DNA of 64,000 nt from Pontibacillus halophilus JSM 076056 = DSM 19796 (GTDB taxonomy: Bacteria; Bacillota; Bacilli; Bacillales; BH030062): NCBI RefSeq assembly GCF_000425205.1, contig NZ_KE384328.1, positions 189,296 to 253,295 of the forward strand, in the 5' to 3' direction. Positions 29,767 through 38,330 of the stretch are shown in pieces. A program made the translations under genes and the position numbers. Position 1 is the first letter of the stretch. Each line of letters begins with the position of its first letter. The notes beneath the pieces were generated by a model, which did not search any database, was not told where the DNA came from, and saw only the letters and a list, made by a program, of their open reading frames with translations.

Positions 29767-30023
29767 ACAACGTAATGAAAGGTTAATCCTGATGTGTTCG
29801 TCATCAAGCTAATAGTTCTGACCGAACATCTATATATCCGGGAGCTCGGTGTTTTCGTACAGCGTGCAAGCCTCGTTTCAATCAAGAGGACGCACAAACT
29901 ACGAAACAGAGCACCCACCTGCTTAGAGCGGGTTCAGGACATTGGATATAATATGACGGCACGATTGGGATTAACCTTCATACATAGAAACCCCTTAAGG
30001 ATTATTCCTTAAGGGGTTTTTTT
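29767..30023 (+). ncRNA. ssrS: 6S RNA (6S-1 type)
   Basis: 6S RNA mimics an open promoter and sequesters the sigma-A RNA polymerase. Three things support this: the position between aspS and tcdA, where B. subtilis bsrA lies; a long closing stem (AGGTTAATCC at 29780-29789 with GGATTAACCT at 29968-29977); and an inner segment beginning TTCTGACCGAACATC that resembles bsrA. The RNA body is about 215 nt before the terminator. No credible protein is encoded. The exact ends are estimated. Confidence 0.85.
29990..30023 (+). terminator. Terminator of 6S RNA
   Basis: A perfect 12-bp stem (29990-30001 with 30006-30017) followed by six or seven T. Confidence 0.92.
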
Positions 30024-30036
30024 ATGTTGTCAGACT

Positions 30037-30885
30037 TTATTGATTATGGAAAGAATGTTCTTTGTTAAAGGATGCTCCAATTTCAGCAGCACGTTCAGCA
30101 GCTCGCTTAATACTAGTGGTAATCGTACTCTCATAGTCTCGGTCTTGTAAATAGGATAGGCCGGCTTCAGTCGTACCTCCTTTACTTGTTACATTTTGCT
30201 TAAGAGTTGAGGCATCGACTGCTTGTGTCTTTAGCATTTCAGCAGCACCAGCTATGGTCTCATAAATGAGAGGTCGTGCATGAGCTTCTTCTAGTCCTAG
30301 CTGTTCAGCTGCCTTTTGAAAGCATTCAACCATGTAATAGAAGAAGGCTGGCCCGCTTCCTGATAACCCCGTAACCGCATTAAGGTGTTCCTCAGACAAT
30401 GTCGTTACCATTCCGACAGATTGAAAGAGTGCTTCTGAGGTATTCATTGTATCTAGTGTTGCATGGCGCCCACGACAGATTGCAGTCGCTGATCGTCCTA
30501 CCGTTGCTGAGGTGTTTGGCATCGCACGGACAATTGGAACATCATCTTCAAGCAAATGTTCGATTAGAGAAGTCTCAATGCCAGCAAGTACGGAGATAAT
30601 GGTGTGATGGCTCTGCAGCTTTCCTTTAATTCGATCAATTCCTGAGGTAAGGTCTTGTGGTTTCATGGCAAGTATAATAAGAGAAGCGGTGTGAAGTTCA
30701 TTTGAAGGTGAGGTAGTCGTTCGTATTCCGTAGGTTTTATTGAGGTATTCTAATCGTTCCACCTTTGAACGATTGGTGACAACGATTTGCTCTTTTGGCA
30801 GTAGGTTCTTATTAAGGAGTCCGGCAATCATTGCTTCTGCCATATATCCAGCCCCTAAAAAGAGGATACGTTCGTTGCGCAACAT
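30037..30885 (-). CDS. proC: Pyrroline-5-carboxylate reductase
   Basis: This enzyme reduces pyrroline-5-carboxylate to proline with NAD(P)H. The 282-residue protein has the Rossmann motif FLGAGYMAEAM, the VRAMPNTSATVG block, the P5CR signature GLSGSGPAFFYYM, and a C-terminal TSKGGTTEAGL segment. GAAGGAGG precedes ATG 30885. It is a single gene on the minus strand, divergent from tcdA. Proline is a compatible solute in halotolerant bacilli, but this sequence does not show osmotic control. B. subtilis has several paralogues (proH, proI, proG); which one this matches is open. Confidence 0.92.
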   Translation of the reverse strand: MLRNERILFLGAGYMAEAMIAGLLNKNLLPKEQIVVTNRSKVERLEYLNKTYGIRTTTSPSNELHTASLIILAMKPQDLTSGIDRIKGKLQSHHTIISVLAGIETSLIEHLLEDDVPIVRAMPNTSATVGRSATAICRGRHATLDTMNTSEALFQSVGMVTTLSEEHLNAVTGLSGSGPAFFYYMVECFQKAAEQLGLEEAHARPLIYETIAGAAEMLKTQAVDASTLKQNVTSKGGTTEAGLSYLQDRDYESTITTSIKRAAERAAEIGASFNKEHSFHNQ

Positions 30886-31053
30886 GAAACTGCCTCCTTC
30901 GGCTGAGTGATTTCACTCATTATCTATTCCGAGAATAAAATAGTCAAGAACATTCTGAAAAATAGTGGAGGTACCTAGATGTATGCGAATGAATATCGTA
31001 TAGTAGAAAAGGGTAACGTTTAGGTATTACTTTACTTGCTAGGAGGAAACGTC

Positions 31054-31812
31054 ATGTTACACCAATTTTCACGAAATGAATTAGCAATAGGCAAAGAAGG
31101 GTTACAACTAATGAAGGATGCTACGGTCGCTGTTCTTGGCATTGGAGGCGTTGGCTCGTTCAGTGCTGAGGCATTGGCAAGAAGCGGAGTGGGTCGACTC
31201 ATCTTAATTGACAAAGATGATGTGGACATCACAAACGTCAATCGCCAAATCCATGCGCTTGTATCGACTGTAGGCCAGTCTAAAGTTGACTTAATGGCAG
31301 AGCGTATCAAGGACATAAACCCTGAATGTGAAGTCATTCGTTTACATATGTTCTATACGGAAGAGACGTATGAAGAGTTGTTTCAATATGAACTTGATTA
31401 TGTAGTGGATGCGAGTGATACGATTTCGTATAAAGTCCATTTGATTGAACAGTGTCTCGATAGAGGAATCCCGGTGATTTCGAGTATGGGAGCCGCTAAC
31501 AAAATGGACCCAACCCAATTTGAAGTTGCGAACATCTTCAAGACAAGTCACGACCCTATTGCGCGCGTGATTCGTAACCGACTACGAAAGGATGGGTACA
31601 AGAAGGGAATTCCAGTCGTCTATTCTAAAGAGAAACCGATTAAGATTAAAGAAGAGGTTCGTCAAGAAGTCATTCCAGACAACCCACAAACTCGGAAAGC
31701 AGAAATGCCACCATCCTCGAACGCATTTGTTCCATCCGTCTCTGGGCTTATCATGGCGAGTCATGTTGTGCAAGAACTGTTGTCATCGATTACAATCGAT
31801 CGACAAAATTAA
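31054..31812 (+). CDS. tcdA: tRNA threonylcarbamoyladenosine dehydratase
   Basis: TcdA cyclises t6A37 of tRNA to ct6A using ATP. The ThiF/E1-like fold shows the nucleotide motif GIGGVGSFSAEALARSG, then DKDDVDITNVNRQ, and DASDTISYKVHL. The protein has 252 residues. ATG 31054 with AGGAGG seven bases upstream is the start; TTG 31036 lies before the SD. The gene follows the aspS/6S region as yrvM does in B. subtilis. Confidence 0.93.
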   Translation: MLHQFSRNELAIGKEGLQLMKDATVAVLGIGGVGSFSAEALARSGVGRLILIDKDDVDITNVNRQIHALVSTVGQSKVDLMAERIKDINPECEVIRLHMFYTEETYEELFQYELDYVVDASDTISYKVHLIEQCLDRGIPVISSMGAANKMDPTQFEVANIFKTSHDPIARVIRNRLRKDGYKKGIPVVYSKEKPIKIKEEVRQEVIPDNPQTRKAEMPPSSNAFVPSVSGLIMASHVVQELLSSITIDRQN

Positions 31813-31850
31813 GAACAGCTCCTTACGACAATCGTAAGGAGCTGTTCGTT
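31813..31850. terminator. Bidirectional terminator between tcdA and rsfA-like gene
   Basis: A perfect 16-bp stem (31813-31828 with 31832-31847) between two convergent genes. Confidence 0.88.
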
Positions 31851-31856
31851 TGTGTA

Positions 31857-32540
31857 TTAGCGGGCAACTTGTTCAAGATTTCCATTCTTATCCATGCGGA
31901 AGGCGGTGTTCGCTACCTGATCTTCTTCATCAAAGACAACCATCTTACGTGCCCGGTCCATAATTTGAATTAGCATTTGATAGTCTTCTTGAACGCTTGC
32001 GTATTGCTTCTCAAGCTTAGCTAATTGTTGTTGTAACGTATGGTTATGCTCTTGAAGTTTCCCATTCTCTTGTTGTAAATTCGAGATTTTGGCTTCAGAT
32101 TCATAGGAACCTTCATACTGTTTCTTTAAATCTTTCACGTAATGGATGACTTGGTCAAATGTTATGGCAGGTACACTCGTTCCAAGATCCTCATAGGAGA
32201 TGGTAGCAGGTTCTTGTGTTGGTAAGGCAGGTAGGGCAATGGTTTCCATAACCTCTACTTCTTGTTCTTCTACACTCGGTTTACGCAATGGGACTTGTTG
32301 TGCAAGCGCCCGTTTCTTCTCTTTTCTCTTTCTCTTCGCAAGGTCAATGGCAGATTCATAACGTTGACGAACCTCAGCATTCCATCTGAAACCACATGCT
32401 GCAGAAGTACGGTTTAGCGCATCGCCCACCTCATCAAATGCTCTCAATTGAGTGCTACCTTCACGTATATGACGAAGAACCGTTTCAGCTAATAGTAAAT
32501 CATCTTCATGAGACCATGCATCTTGTCTAACTTTAACCAT
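31857..32540 (-). CDS. RsfA-type sporulation transcription regulator
   Basis: The 227-residue protein has an N-terminal Myb/SANT-like DNA-binding domain (about 1-62; RQDAWSHEDDLLLAETVLRHIREG and ACGFRWNAEVR). A basic linker follows, and a long coiled coil (about 150-205; NLQQENGKLQEHNHTLQQQLAKLE) probably mediates dimerisation. RsfA family proteins are prespore-specific regulators of sigma-F genes (RsfA) or of unknown targets (YlbO). In B. subtilis neither lies at this site. TAAGGAGTGG precedes ATG 32540. Confidence 0.85.
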   Translation of the reverse strand: MVKVRQDAWSHEDDLLLAETVLRHIREGSTQLRAFDEVGDALNRTSAACGFRWNAEVRQRYESAIDLAKRKRKEKKRALAQQVPLRKPSVEEQEVEVMETIALPALPTQEPATISYEDLGTSVPAITFDQVIHYVKDLKKQYEGSYESEAKISNLQQENGKLQEHNHTLQQQLAKLEKQYASVQEDYQMLIQIMDRARKMVVFDEEDQVANTAFRMDKNGNLEQVAR

Positions 32541-32652
32541 TGTTCATTCCACTCCTTATCTTCTAGACTTGCCGATTTGATAGAATTCGTTTAATCATTT
32601 AGTTGTATTCTTGACAAGAAAATGGAAAATATACATGATCTCTATGAGATAA

Positions 32653-33930
32653 CTAGTTCTTTTTCTTATTTTGAATGGATTCGTATACTTGACTGATCCC
32701 TTTCTCGAACTTTCCGGTCTTCTTCGGTGAATAGTAGACCGCATCTTTAATAGAATCAGGCAGGTATTGTTGGTCTACCCATCCAGATTCATAATTATGA
32801 GGATATTGATAATCAATCCCACGACCGAGCTTCTCAGCTCCCTTGTAGTGAGCATCCTTAAGATGGGCGGGCACATCACCACTTTTTCCTTTACGTATAT
32901 CTGAAAGGGCAGCATCTAGCGATTTATACGCTGTATTTGATTTAGGTGATAGGCATAACTCCACGATTGCGACTGAAAGGGGAATTCTTGCCTCTGGGAA
33001 GCCGAGTCGCTCAGCTGATTGAATAGCATGCAGCGTCCTTGGTCCTGCTTGAGGGTTCGCTAGACCAATATCTTCATAGGCAGTAACAAGCATCCTTCTT
33101 CCAATATTATCTACGTCACCGGCTTCAATTAGTCTGCCTAGGTAATGAAGTGCAGCATTCACATCGCTTCCTCGGATGGATTTCTGGAAAGCAGACAACA
33201 CATCGTAATGTGCATCTCCATCCTTGTCATGAGAAAAGCTCTTCTTCTGCATACATTGTTCAGCCACTTCAAGGTCAATGACAATGGTTCCGTCTTCGCC
33301 AGCAGGAGTTGAATATGCGGCTAACTCCAGTCCATTGAACGCTGAACGCATATCTCCGTTAGAAGAATACGCAAAGTGGTCGAGGGCGTCAGAAGAGAGC
33401 TGGATGTTCATCGTACCAAGTCCTTTATCCTCGTCCTCAATAGCACGATTTAAGGCTTCTTTAATGTTCTCAATGCTCAACCTTTCAACTTCGAACAAGT
33501 GAGAGCGGCTTCTAATAGCTGGATTTATGGAGTGGTAAGGATTGCTTGTTGTGCACCCAATTAACGTAATTAAATTGCTCTCTACGTGAGGGAGGAGGAA
33601 GTCTTGTTTCCCTTTATCCAGTCTGTGCACCTCGTCTAAGATGAGGATTAGCTGACCTGACATTTTCGCTTCTTCTACAACAATCTCCATATCTTTCTTC
33701 TTATCTGTAACGGCGTTCAATATTTTATATCGTACATTTAGTGTTTTCGCTAAGGCCATTGCCATGGAAGTTTTCCCTGTACCTGGTGGGCCAAATAGGA
33801 TCATGGAAGCCAAGCGGTTCGCTTCAACCATTCTACGAATCATCTTGCCTTCTCCTACTAAATGCTCCTGGCCGATAATGTCTCCGATGTGTTCAGGACG
33901 CATGCGGAAAGCCAATGGTTGTTGTTTCAT
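32653..33930 (-). CDS. rarA: Replication-associated recombination protein RarA (MgsA)
   Basis: An AAA+ clamp-loader-like ATPase acting at stalled replication forks. Walker A is FGPPGTGKTS (about residue 46), Walker B is LILDEVHRLDK, and sensor 1 is IGCTTSNP. The C-terminal tetramerisation and MgsA-type region includes YEDIGLANPQA and KDAHYKGAEKLGRG. The length of 425 residues is typical. It equals yrvN in B. subtilis, next to cymR. GGAGCGG-type SD is upstream of ATG 33930. Confidence 0.94.
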   Translation of the reverse strand: MKQQPLAFRMRPEHIGDIIGQEHLVGEGKMIRRMVEANRLASMILFGPPGTGKTSMAMALAKTLNVRYKILNAVTDKKKDMEIVVEEAKMSGQLILILDEVHRLDKGKQDFLLPHVESNLITLIGCTTSNPYHSINPAIRSRSHLFEVERLSIENIKEALNRAIEDEDKGLGTMNIQLSSDALDHFAYSSNGDMRSAFNGLELAAYSTPAGEDGTIVIDLEVAEQCMQKKSFSHDKDGDAHYDVLSAFQKSIRGSDVNAALHYLGRLIEAGDVDNIGRRMLVTAYEDIGLANPQAGPRTLHAIQSAERLGFPEARIPLSVAIVELCLSPKSNTAYKSLDAALSDIRKGKSGDVPAHLKDAHYKGAEKLGRGIDYQYPHNYESGWVDQQYLPDSIKDAVYYSPKKTGKFEKGISQVYESIQNKKKN

Positions 33931-34004
33931 AACATCCGCTCCTTTTTCTACTCGCCCTTTACAATAAAGTTGTAATCATTAAAATGCAAGAGACTTGCCA
34001 TTCG

Positions 34005-34013
34005 TGCTATAAT
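34005..34013 (+). promoter_or_regulatory. Extended -10 promoter before the YczE-like gene
   Basis: TGCTATAAT (34005-34013) is a perfect extended -10 (TGn plus TATAAT). No good -35 is seen. Transcription from about 34020 would give a leader of about 150 nt. Confidence 0.55.
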
Positions 34014-34035
34014 AGCTATTGTTTCTTTTATAGAT

Positions 34036-34130
34036 GGCATGATGTGCGGTGTTTATTTGCACAATGTGAGCTGGTTTACTGAAACGTATACCGTGGCCAA
34101 AATGCTTGACGCTATCAATTAATTCATGCC
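34036..34130 (+). other. Possible structured leader RNA of the YczE-like gene
   Basis: GGCATGA (34036-34042) pairs with TCATGCC (34124-34130) and encloses TGTGC/GCACA (34043-34047 with 34059-34063) and a longer imperfect stem around 34072-34096. The layout resembles a multi-helix junction in a 5' leader. I could not match it to a known riboswitch. A 27-codon ORF without an SD (34039-34122) covers the same bases. Confidence 0.35.
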
Positions 34131-34172
34131 CGGGACATCACTAAAGAACCACAAGATGAAAGGGAAATGCAA

Positions 34173-34892
34173 ATGTCATACTACACATCTAAGAGTTACG
34201 CAGCGAATCGTCGTGTGGATCGATCCTTACTCATTCGCTGGGCATTCTTTATCGTTGGATTAATCATATTATCTTTTGGAGTTTCAATGACGATTGAAGC
34301 AGATCGATTTGGTATTGGTCCATGGGATGTGTTTCACGTAGGTCTATTTGAACAGTTTGGGCTTACTGTTGGAACGTGGTCGATCATTGCAGGGCTCGTC
34401 ATTGTTGGCGGAACTGCACTTGGGACAAAGAAGCTTCCTCAAATCGGAACCATCTTAAACATGCTATTAATCGGTGTATTTATTGATATCTTTACTATTT
34501 ACGTGTTACCCACTCCAGAAACATTCTGGGGGAATATTGTTATGTTCTCCTTGGGTATCATGATCTTAGCTTATGGGATTGGAATCTATGTGGCACCTGG
34601 CCTTGGGGCTGGTCCACGTGATAGTTTAATGCTACTCATTCGTGACATTACAGGTTGGAAGGTACAATGGGTTCGAAATGGAATTGAAATTACTGTCCTT
34701 ATATTAGGGTGGCTACTTGGAGGACCGGTTGGAATAGGTACAATTCTGATTGCCTTGTTCCTTGGTACGATTGTCGGCTATTCCCTACCTCAAATGACAC
34801 AATGGATGAATCGCATAATTGAAAGAGGTGAACGCTATGAAGATCTCAACCAAGGGACGTTACGGTCTGACTATCATGATCGCTCTAGCTAA
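34173..34892 (+). CDS. YczE/YitT-like membrane protein (COG2364)
   Basis: A membrane protein of about 239 residues. Hydrophobic segments lie at about 20-42, 60-80, 85-107, 115-140 and 175-205. The signatures RFGIGPWDVFHVGL and GLGAGPRDSLMLLIRD are those of YczE-type proteins, where each G-x-G-P-x-D repeat recurs. The transported substrate, if any, is unknown. ATG 34173 has AAAGGGA at a suitable distance; ATG 34167 is too close. Its last 56 bases overlap cymR, so the two are probably coexpressed, unlike the B. subtilis arrangement where no such gene precedes cymR. Confidence 0.8.
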   Translation: MSYYTSKSYAANRRVDRSLLIRWAFFIVGLIILSFGVSMTIEADRFGIGPWDVFHVGLFEQFGLTVGTWSIIAGLVIVGGTALGTKKLPQIGTILNMLLIGVFIDIFTIYVLPTPETFWGNIVMFSLGIMILAYGIGIYVAPGLGAGPRDSLMLLIRDITGWKVQWVRNGIEITVLILGWLLGGPVGIGTILIALFLGTIVGYSLPQMTQWMNRIIERGERYEDLNQGTLRSDYHDRSS

Positions 34893-35256
34893 AAAGCATG
34901 GAGAAGGTCCGACGTCATTAAAGTCAATTGCAAGAGAAAATGAATTATCAGAGCATTATCTGGAGCAACTTATTGCCCCACTTCGGAACGCTGGTCTTGT
35001 ACGAAGCGTTCGAGGAGCGTATGGCGGGTACATGTTAACACGTGACCCGAGTGAAATTACGAGTGGGGATGTCATCCGAGTACTTGAAGGCCCAATCAGC
35101 CCGGTCGAGGGAATTGAAGATGAAGAGCCGGCCAAGCAAGCTCTTTGGAGACGTGTGAGAGATGCAGTGAAAGAAGTGCTAGATACAACTACTCTACAAC
35201 ATTTAGCTGAACACGATTCTGGTGAAGACCAGGAACCTTACATGTTTTATATTTAA
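34837..35256 (+). CDS. cymR: Rrf2 family cysteine metabolism repressor CymR
   Basis: CymR, with CysK as corepressor, represses genes for cysteine uptake and synthesis. The 139-residue Rrf2 protein begins MKISTKGRYGLTIMIALA. Its winged helix includes ENELSEHYLEQLIAPLRNAGLV, and VRSVRGAYGGYML follows. The iron-sulphur Cys residues of IscR are absent, as expected for CymR. ATG 34837 has AGAGGTGA five bases upstream. Next come a cysteine desulfurase and mnmA, the conserved order. Its usual targets mccAB and yrrT are not at their B. subtilis position here. Confidence 0.92.
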   Translation: MKISTKGRYGLTIMIALAKKHGEGPTSLKSIARENELSEHYLEQLIAPLRNAGLVRSVRGAYGGYMLTRDPSEITSGDVIRVLEGPISPVEGIEDEEPAKQALWRRVRDAVKEVLDTTTLQHLAEHDSGEDQEPYMFYI

Positions 35257-35279
35257 TGGAATAGAGAAGGAGGGCCGTC

Positions 35280-36428
35280 ATGAAACCAATCTATTTTGAC
35301 CATGCGGCAACAACGCCGGTCCGTTCTGAAGTGATACAAGCAATGGTACCTGTGTTGGAAGAAGTTTATGGAAACCCATCTAGTGTACACTATTATGGTA
35401 GAAAGGCTCGTCAGTTGCTTGACCAAGCTCGTGCTACATTGGCTGGTGGCCTTCATGCGAACGAGAAAGAAATTGTGTTTACAAGCGGGGGGACAGAATC
35501 TGATAACTTAGCCATCTTTGGTTCTGTTGAAGCGCGGAAACATCTTGGGAATCATATTATTACAACTACCGTTGAGCACCACGCTGTTCTTCATGCAGCG
35601 GAGGAGTTAGAGAAAGAAGGATATGATGTAACGTATCTACCTGTGGATGAGTCAGGGAGAGTTTCTATTCAAGATCTAGAGCAAGCGTTACGTGACGACA
35701 CAATTCTTGTAACCATGATGTATGTAAATAATGAAACAGGTATTATTCAACCTATTCAGGAAGCCGCTCAGCTGTTAGCCAATCACCAAGCACTATTCCA
35801 TACGGATGCCGTTCAAGCATTTGGAACACTCGAGGTGGATGTAACGGCTCTCGGAGTTGACCTGTTAACCATTACATCTCACAAGATTAATGGACCTAAA
35901 GGTGTCGGGGTACTTTATAGTAAAGAAGGTACCATGCTCGCTTCTCGCCAACATGGAGGAGAACAAGAACGTAAGCGCCGTGCAGGAACAGAGAACACGG
36001 CAGATATCCATGGATTTGCGAAGGCTGTTGAGCTTGTGAGGCAGGAACAAGAATCTCAATCCGCCTTATATAAGCAATACCGTGAGCAATTTATTCAAAC
36101 CTTGGCCGAACAAGGTGTAAACTATGAACTAAATGGTGATCGGGAACATGCCGTTGATACCATTGTGAATATTAGTTTCCCTGGGACGAATGTAGAACAG
36201 TTGCTAACGAATTTCGATCTTGATGGCATTGCAGCGTCTAGTGGATCAGCTTGCACGGCGGGGTCTGTAGAACCTTCTCACGTGTTAACCGCTATGTATG
36301 GTGCAGGGAATGATCGAACAACAAACTCCATTCGTTTCAGTTTTGGACTAGCGAATACTGAAGAAAACGTTGTACAAGGCGCTGAGAAAGTCGCTAAGGT
36401 TGTCAAACGTTTAAGCAAGACATCATAA
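35280..36428 (+). CDS. iscS: Cysteine desulfurase (IscS/NifS-like, YrvO)
   Basis: A PLP enzyme that takes sulphur from cysteine, here most likely for MnmA and 2-thiouridine synthesis. The PLP lysine is in TSHKINGPKG (about residue 202) and the sulphur-carrying Cys in SSGSACTAGS (about 325). YFDHAATTPVR begins the protein; its length is 382 residues. The SD GAAGGAGG precedes ATG 35280. Directly followed by mnmA, as in B. subtilis yrvO-trmU, where the desulfurase is dedicated to MnmA. Confidence 0.94.
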   Translation: MKPIYFDHAATTPVRSEVIQAMVPVLEEVYGNPSSVHYYGRKARQLLDQARATLAGGLHANEKEIVFTSGGTESDNLAIFGSVEARKHLGNHIITTTVEHHAVLHAAEELEKEGYDVTYLPVDESGRVSIQDLEQALRDDTILVTMMYVNNETGIIQPIQEAAQLLANHQALFHTDAVQAFGTLEVDVTALGVDLLTITSHKINGPKGVGVLYSKEGTMLASRQHGGEQERKRRAGTENTADIHGFAKAVELVRQEQESQSALYKQYREQFIQTLAEQGVNYELNGDREHAVDTIVNISFPGTNVEQLLTNFDLDGIAASSGSACTAGSVEPSHVLTAMYGAGNDRTTNSIRFSFGLANTEENVVQGAEKVAKVVKRLSKTS

Positions 36429-36433
36429 GGTAG

Positions 36434-37555
<1,122 letters not shown>

Positions 37556-37560
37556 CGATG

Positions 37561-37595
37561 AAAACCCTTGTCCGTATAAATATGGCAAGGGTTTT
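37561..37595 (+). terminator. Terminator of mnmA
   Basis: A perfect 10-bp stem (37561-37570 with 37585-37594), ending in TTTT. The TPR frame is open through it upstream of the true start. Confidence 0.8.
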
Positions 37596-37638
37596 CTCAC
37601 TACATAACAGCACTAATTACAAAGGACGGAGGATTATA

Positions 37639-38304
37639 ATGAACTATTTAGAACAGGGCATTCAATATATGCAAGAAGAGAAATATGAGGAAGCGGCACA
37701 ACAATTCGTGCAGGCAATTGATGAAAATCCTACTGAACCACTTGGTTACGTGAACTTTGGTAACCTACTATTACACATGAATGATCATGAACGCGCAGAG
37801 CGTTTCTTCAAGAAAGCTATTGAAGTGGATGAACAGGCAGCAACCGCCTATTACGGCCTTGGGAATGTTTATTACGAGCAACAACAGTATCAAAAAGCTC
37901 AGCAGCCTTTCCAACAAGCGATCCAAAAAGGACTTGAAGAGAGCGATGCGTATTACATGCTTGGCCTTTCTTTCCTTTATGAAGAGCATTTCAAGCTCGC
38001 CATTCCGTACCTCCAACGTGCAACAGAACTGGACAAAGAGGATGCAGAGAAGAAATTCCAGTACGGGCTTTGCCTCGCTCAAGTTTCTGAACTGGATATG
38101 GCGATGGAGACATTTCAATCTGTCTTAGAGCTCGACCCTTCCCATAGCGATGCGCATTATAATTTAGGCGTATCTCACCTATATAAAGAACAACCTCAAG
38201 AAGCGCTTAGCCATTTCGACAAAGCGATTGAGTTAAACCCTGAGCATATGCTCGCTGCTCACGCGAAAGGACAAGTGGAAGAAGCGATTGGAAAACAGGA
38301 GTAA
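37639..38304 (+). CDS. Tetratricopeptide repeat protein (YrrB-like)
   Basis: A soluble 221-residue protein made almost wholly of about six TPR units of 34 residues. Typical is the W/Y-LG-Y-A-F-A-P pattern, as in AAQQFVQAIDENPTEPLGYVNFGNLL and YYGLGNVYYEQQQYQKAQQPF. Such solenoids bind other proteins; the partner is unknown. ATG 37639 has GGACGGAGG upstream; the frame is open back to 37558 over the mnmA terminator. It lies between mnmA and recD2, as yrrB does. Confidence 0.9.
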   Translation: MNYLEQGIQYMQEEKYEEAAQQFVQAIDENPTEPLGYVNFGNLLLHMNDHERAERFFKKAIEVDEQAATAYYGLGNVYYEQQQYQKAQQPFQQAIQKGLEESDAYYMLGLSFLYEEHFKLAIPYLQRATELDKEDAEKKFQYGLCLAQVSELDMAMETFQSVLELDPSHSDAHYNLGVSHLYKEQPQEALSHFDKAIELNPEHMLAAHAKGQVEEAIGKQE

Positions 38305-38330
38305 TTCCACGATTAAAGGAGTTTCATGCG

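Noticed and set aside
29794-30012. 72-codon plus-strand ORF after aspS
   Set aside because: It coincides with the 6S RNA and its terminator; the RNA explains the region better.
34039-34122. 27-codon ORF (MMCGVYLHNV..) in the YczE leader
   Set aside because: It has no SD and no known match. I kept it only as a competing reading of the structured leader.
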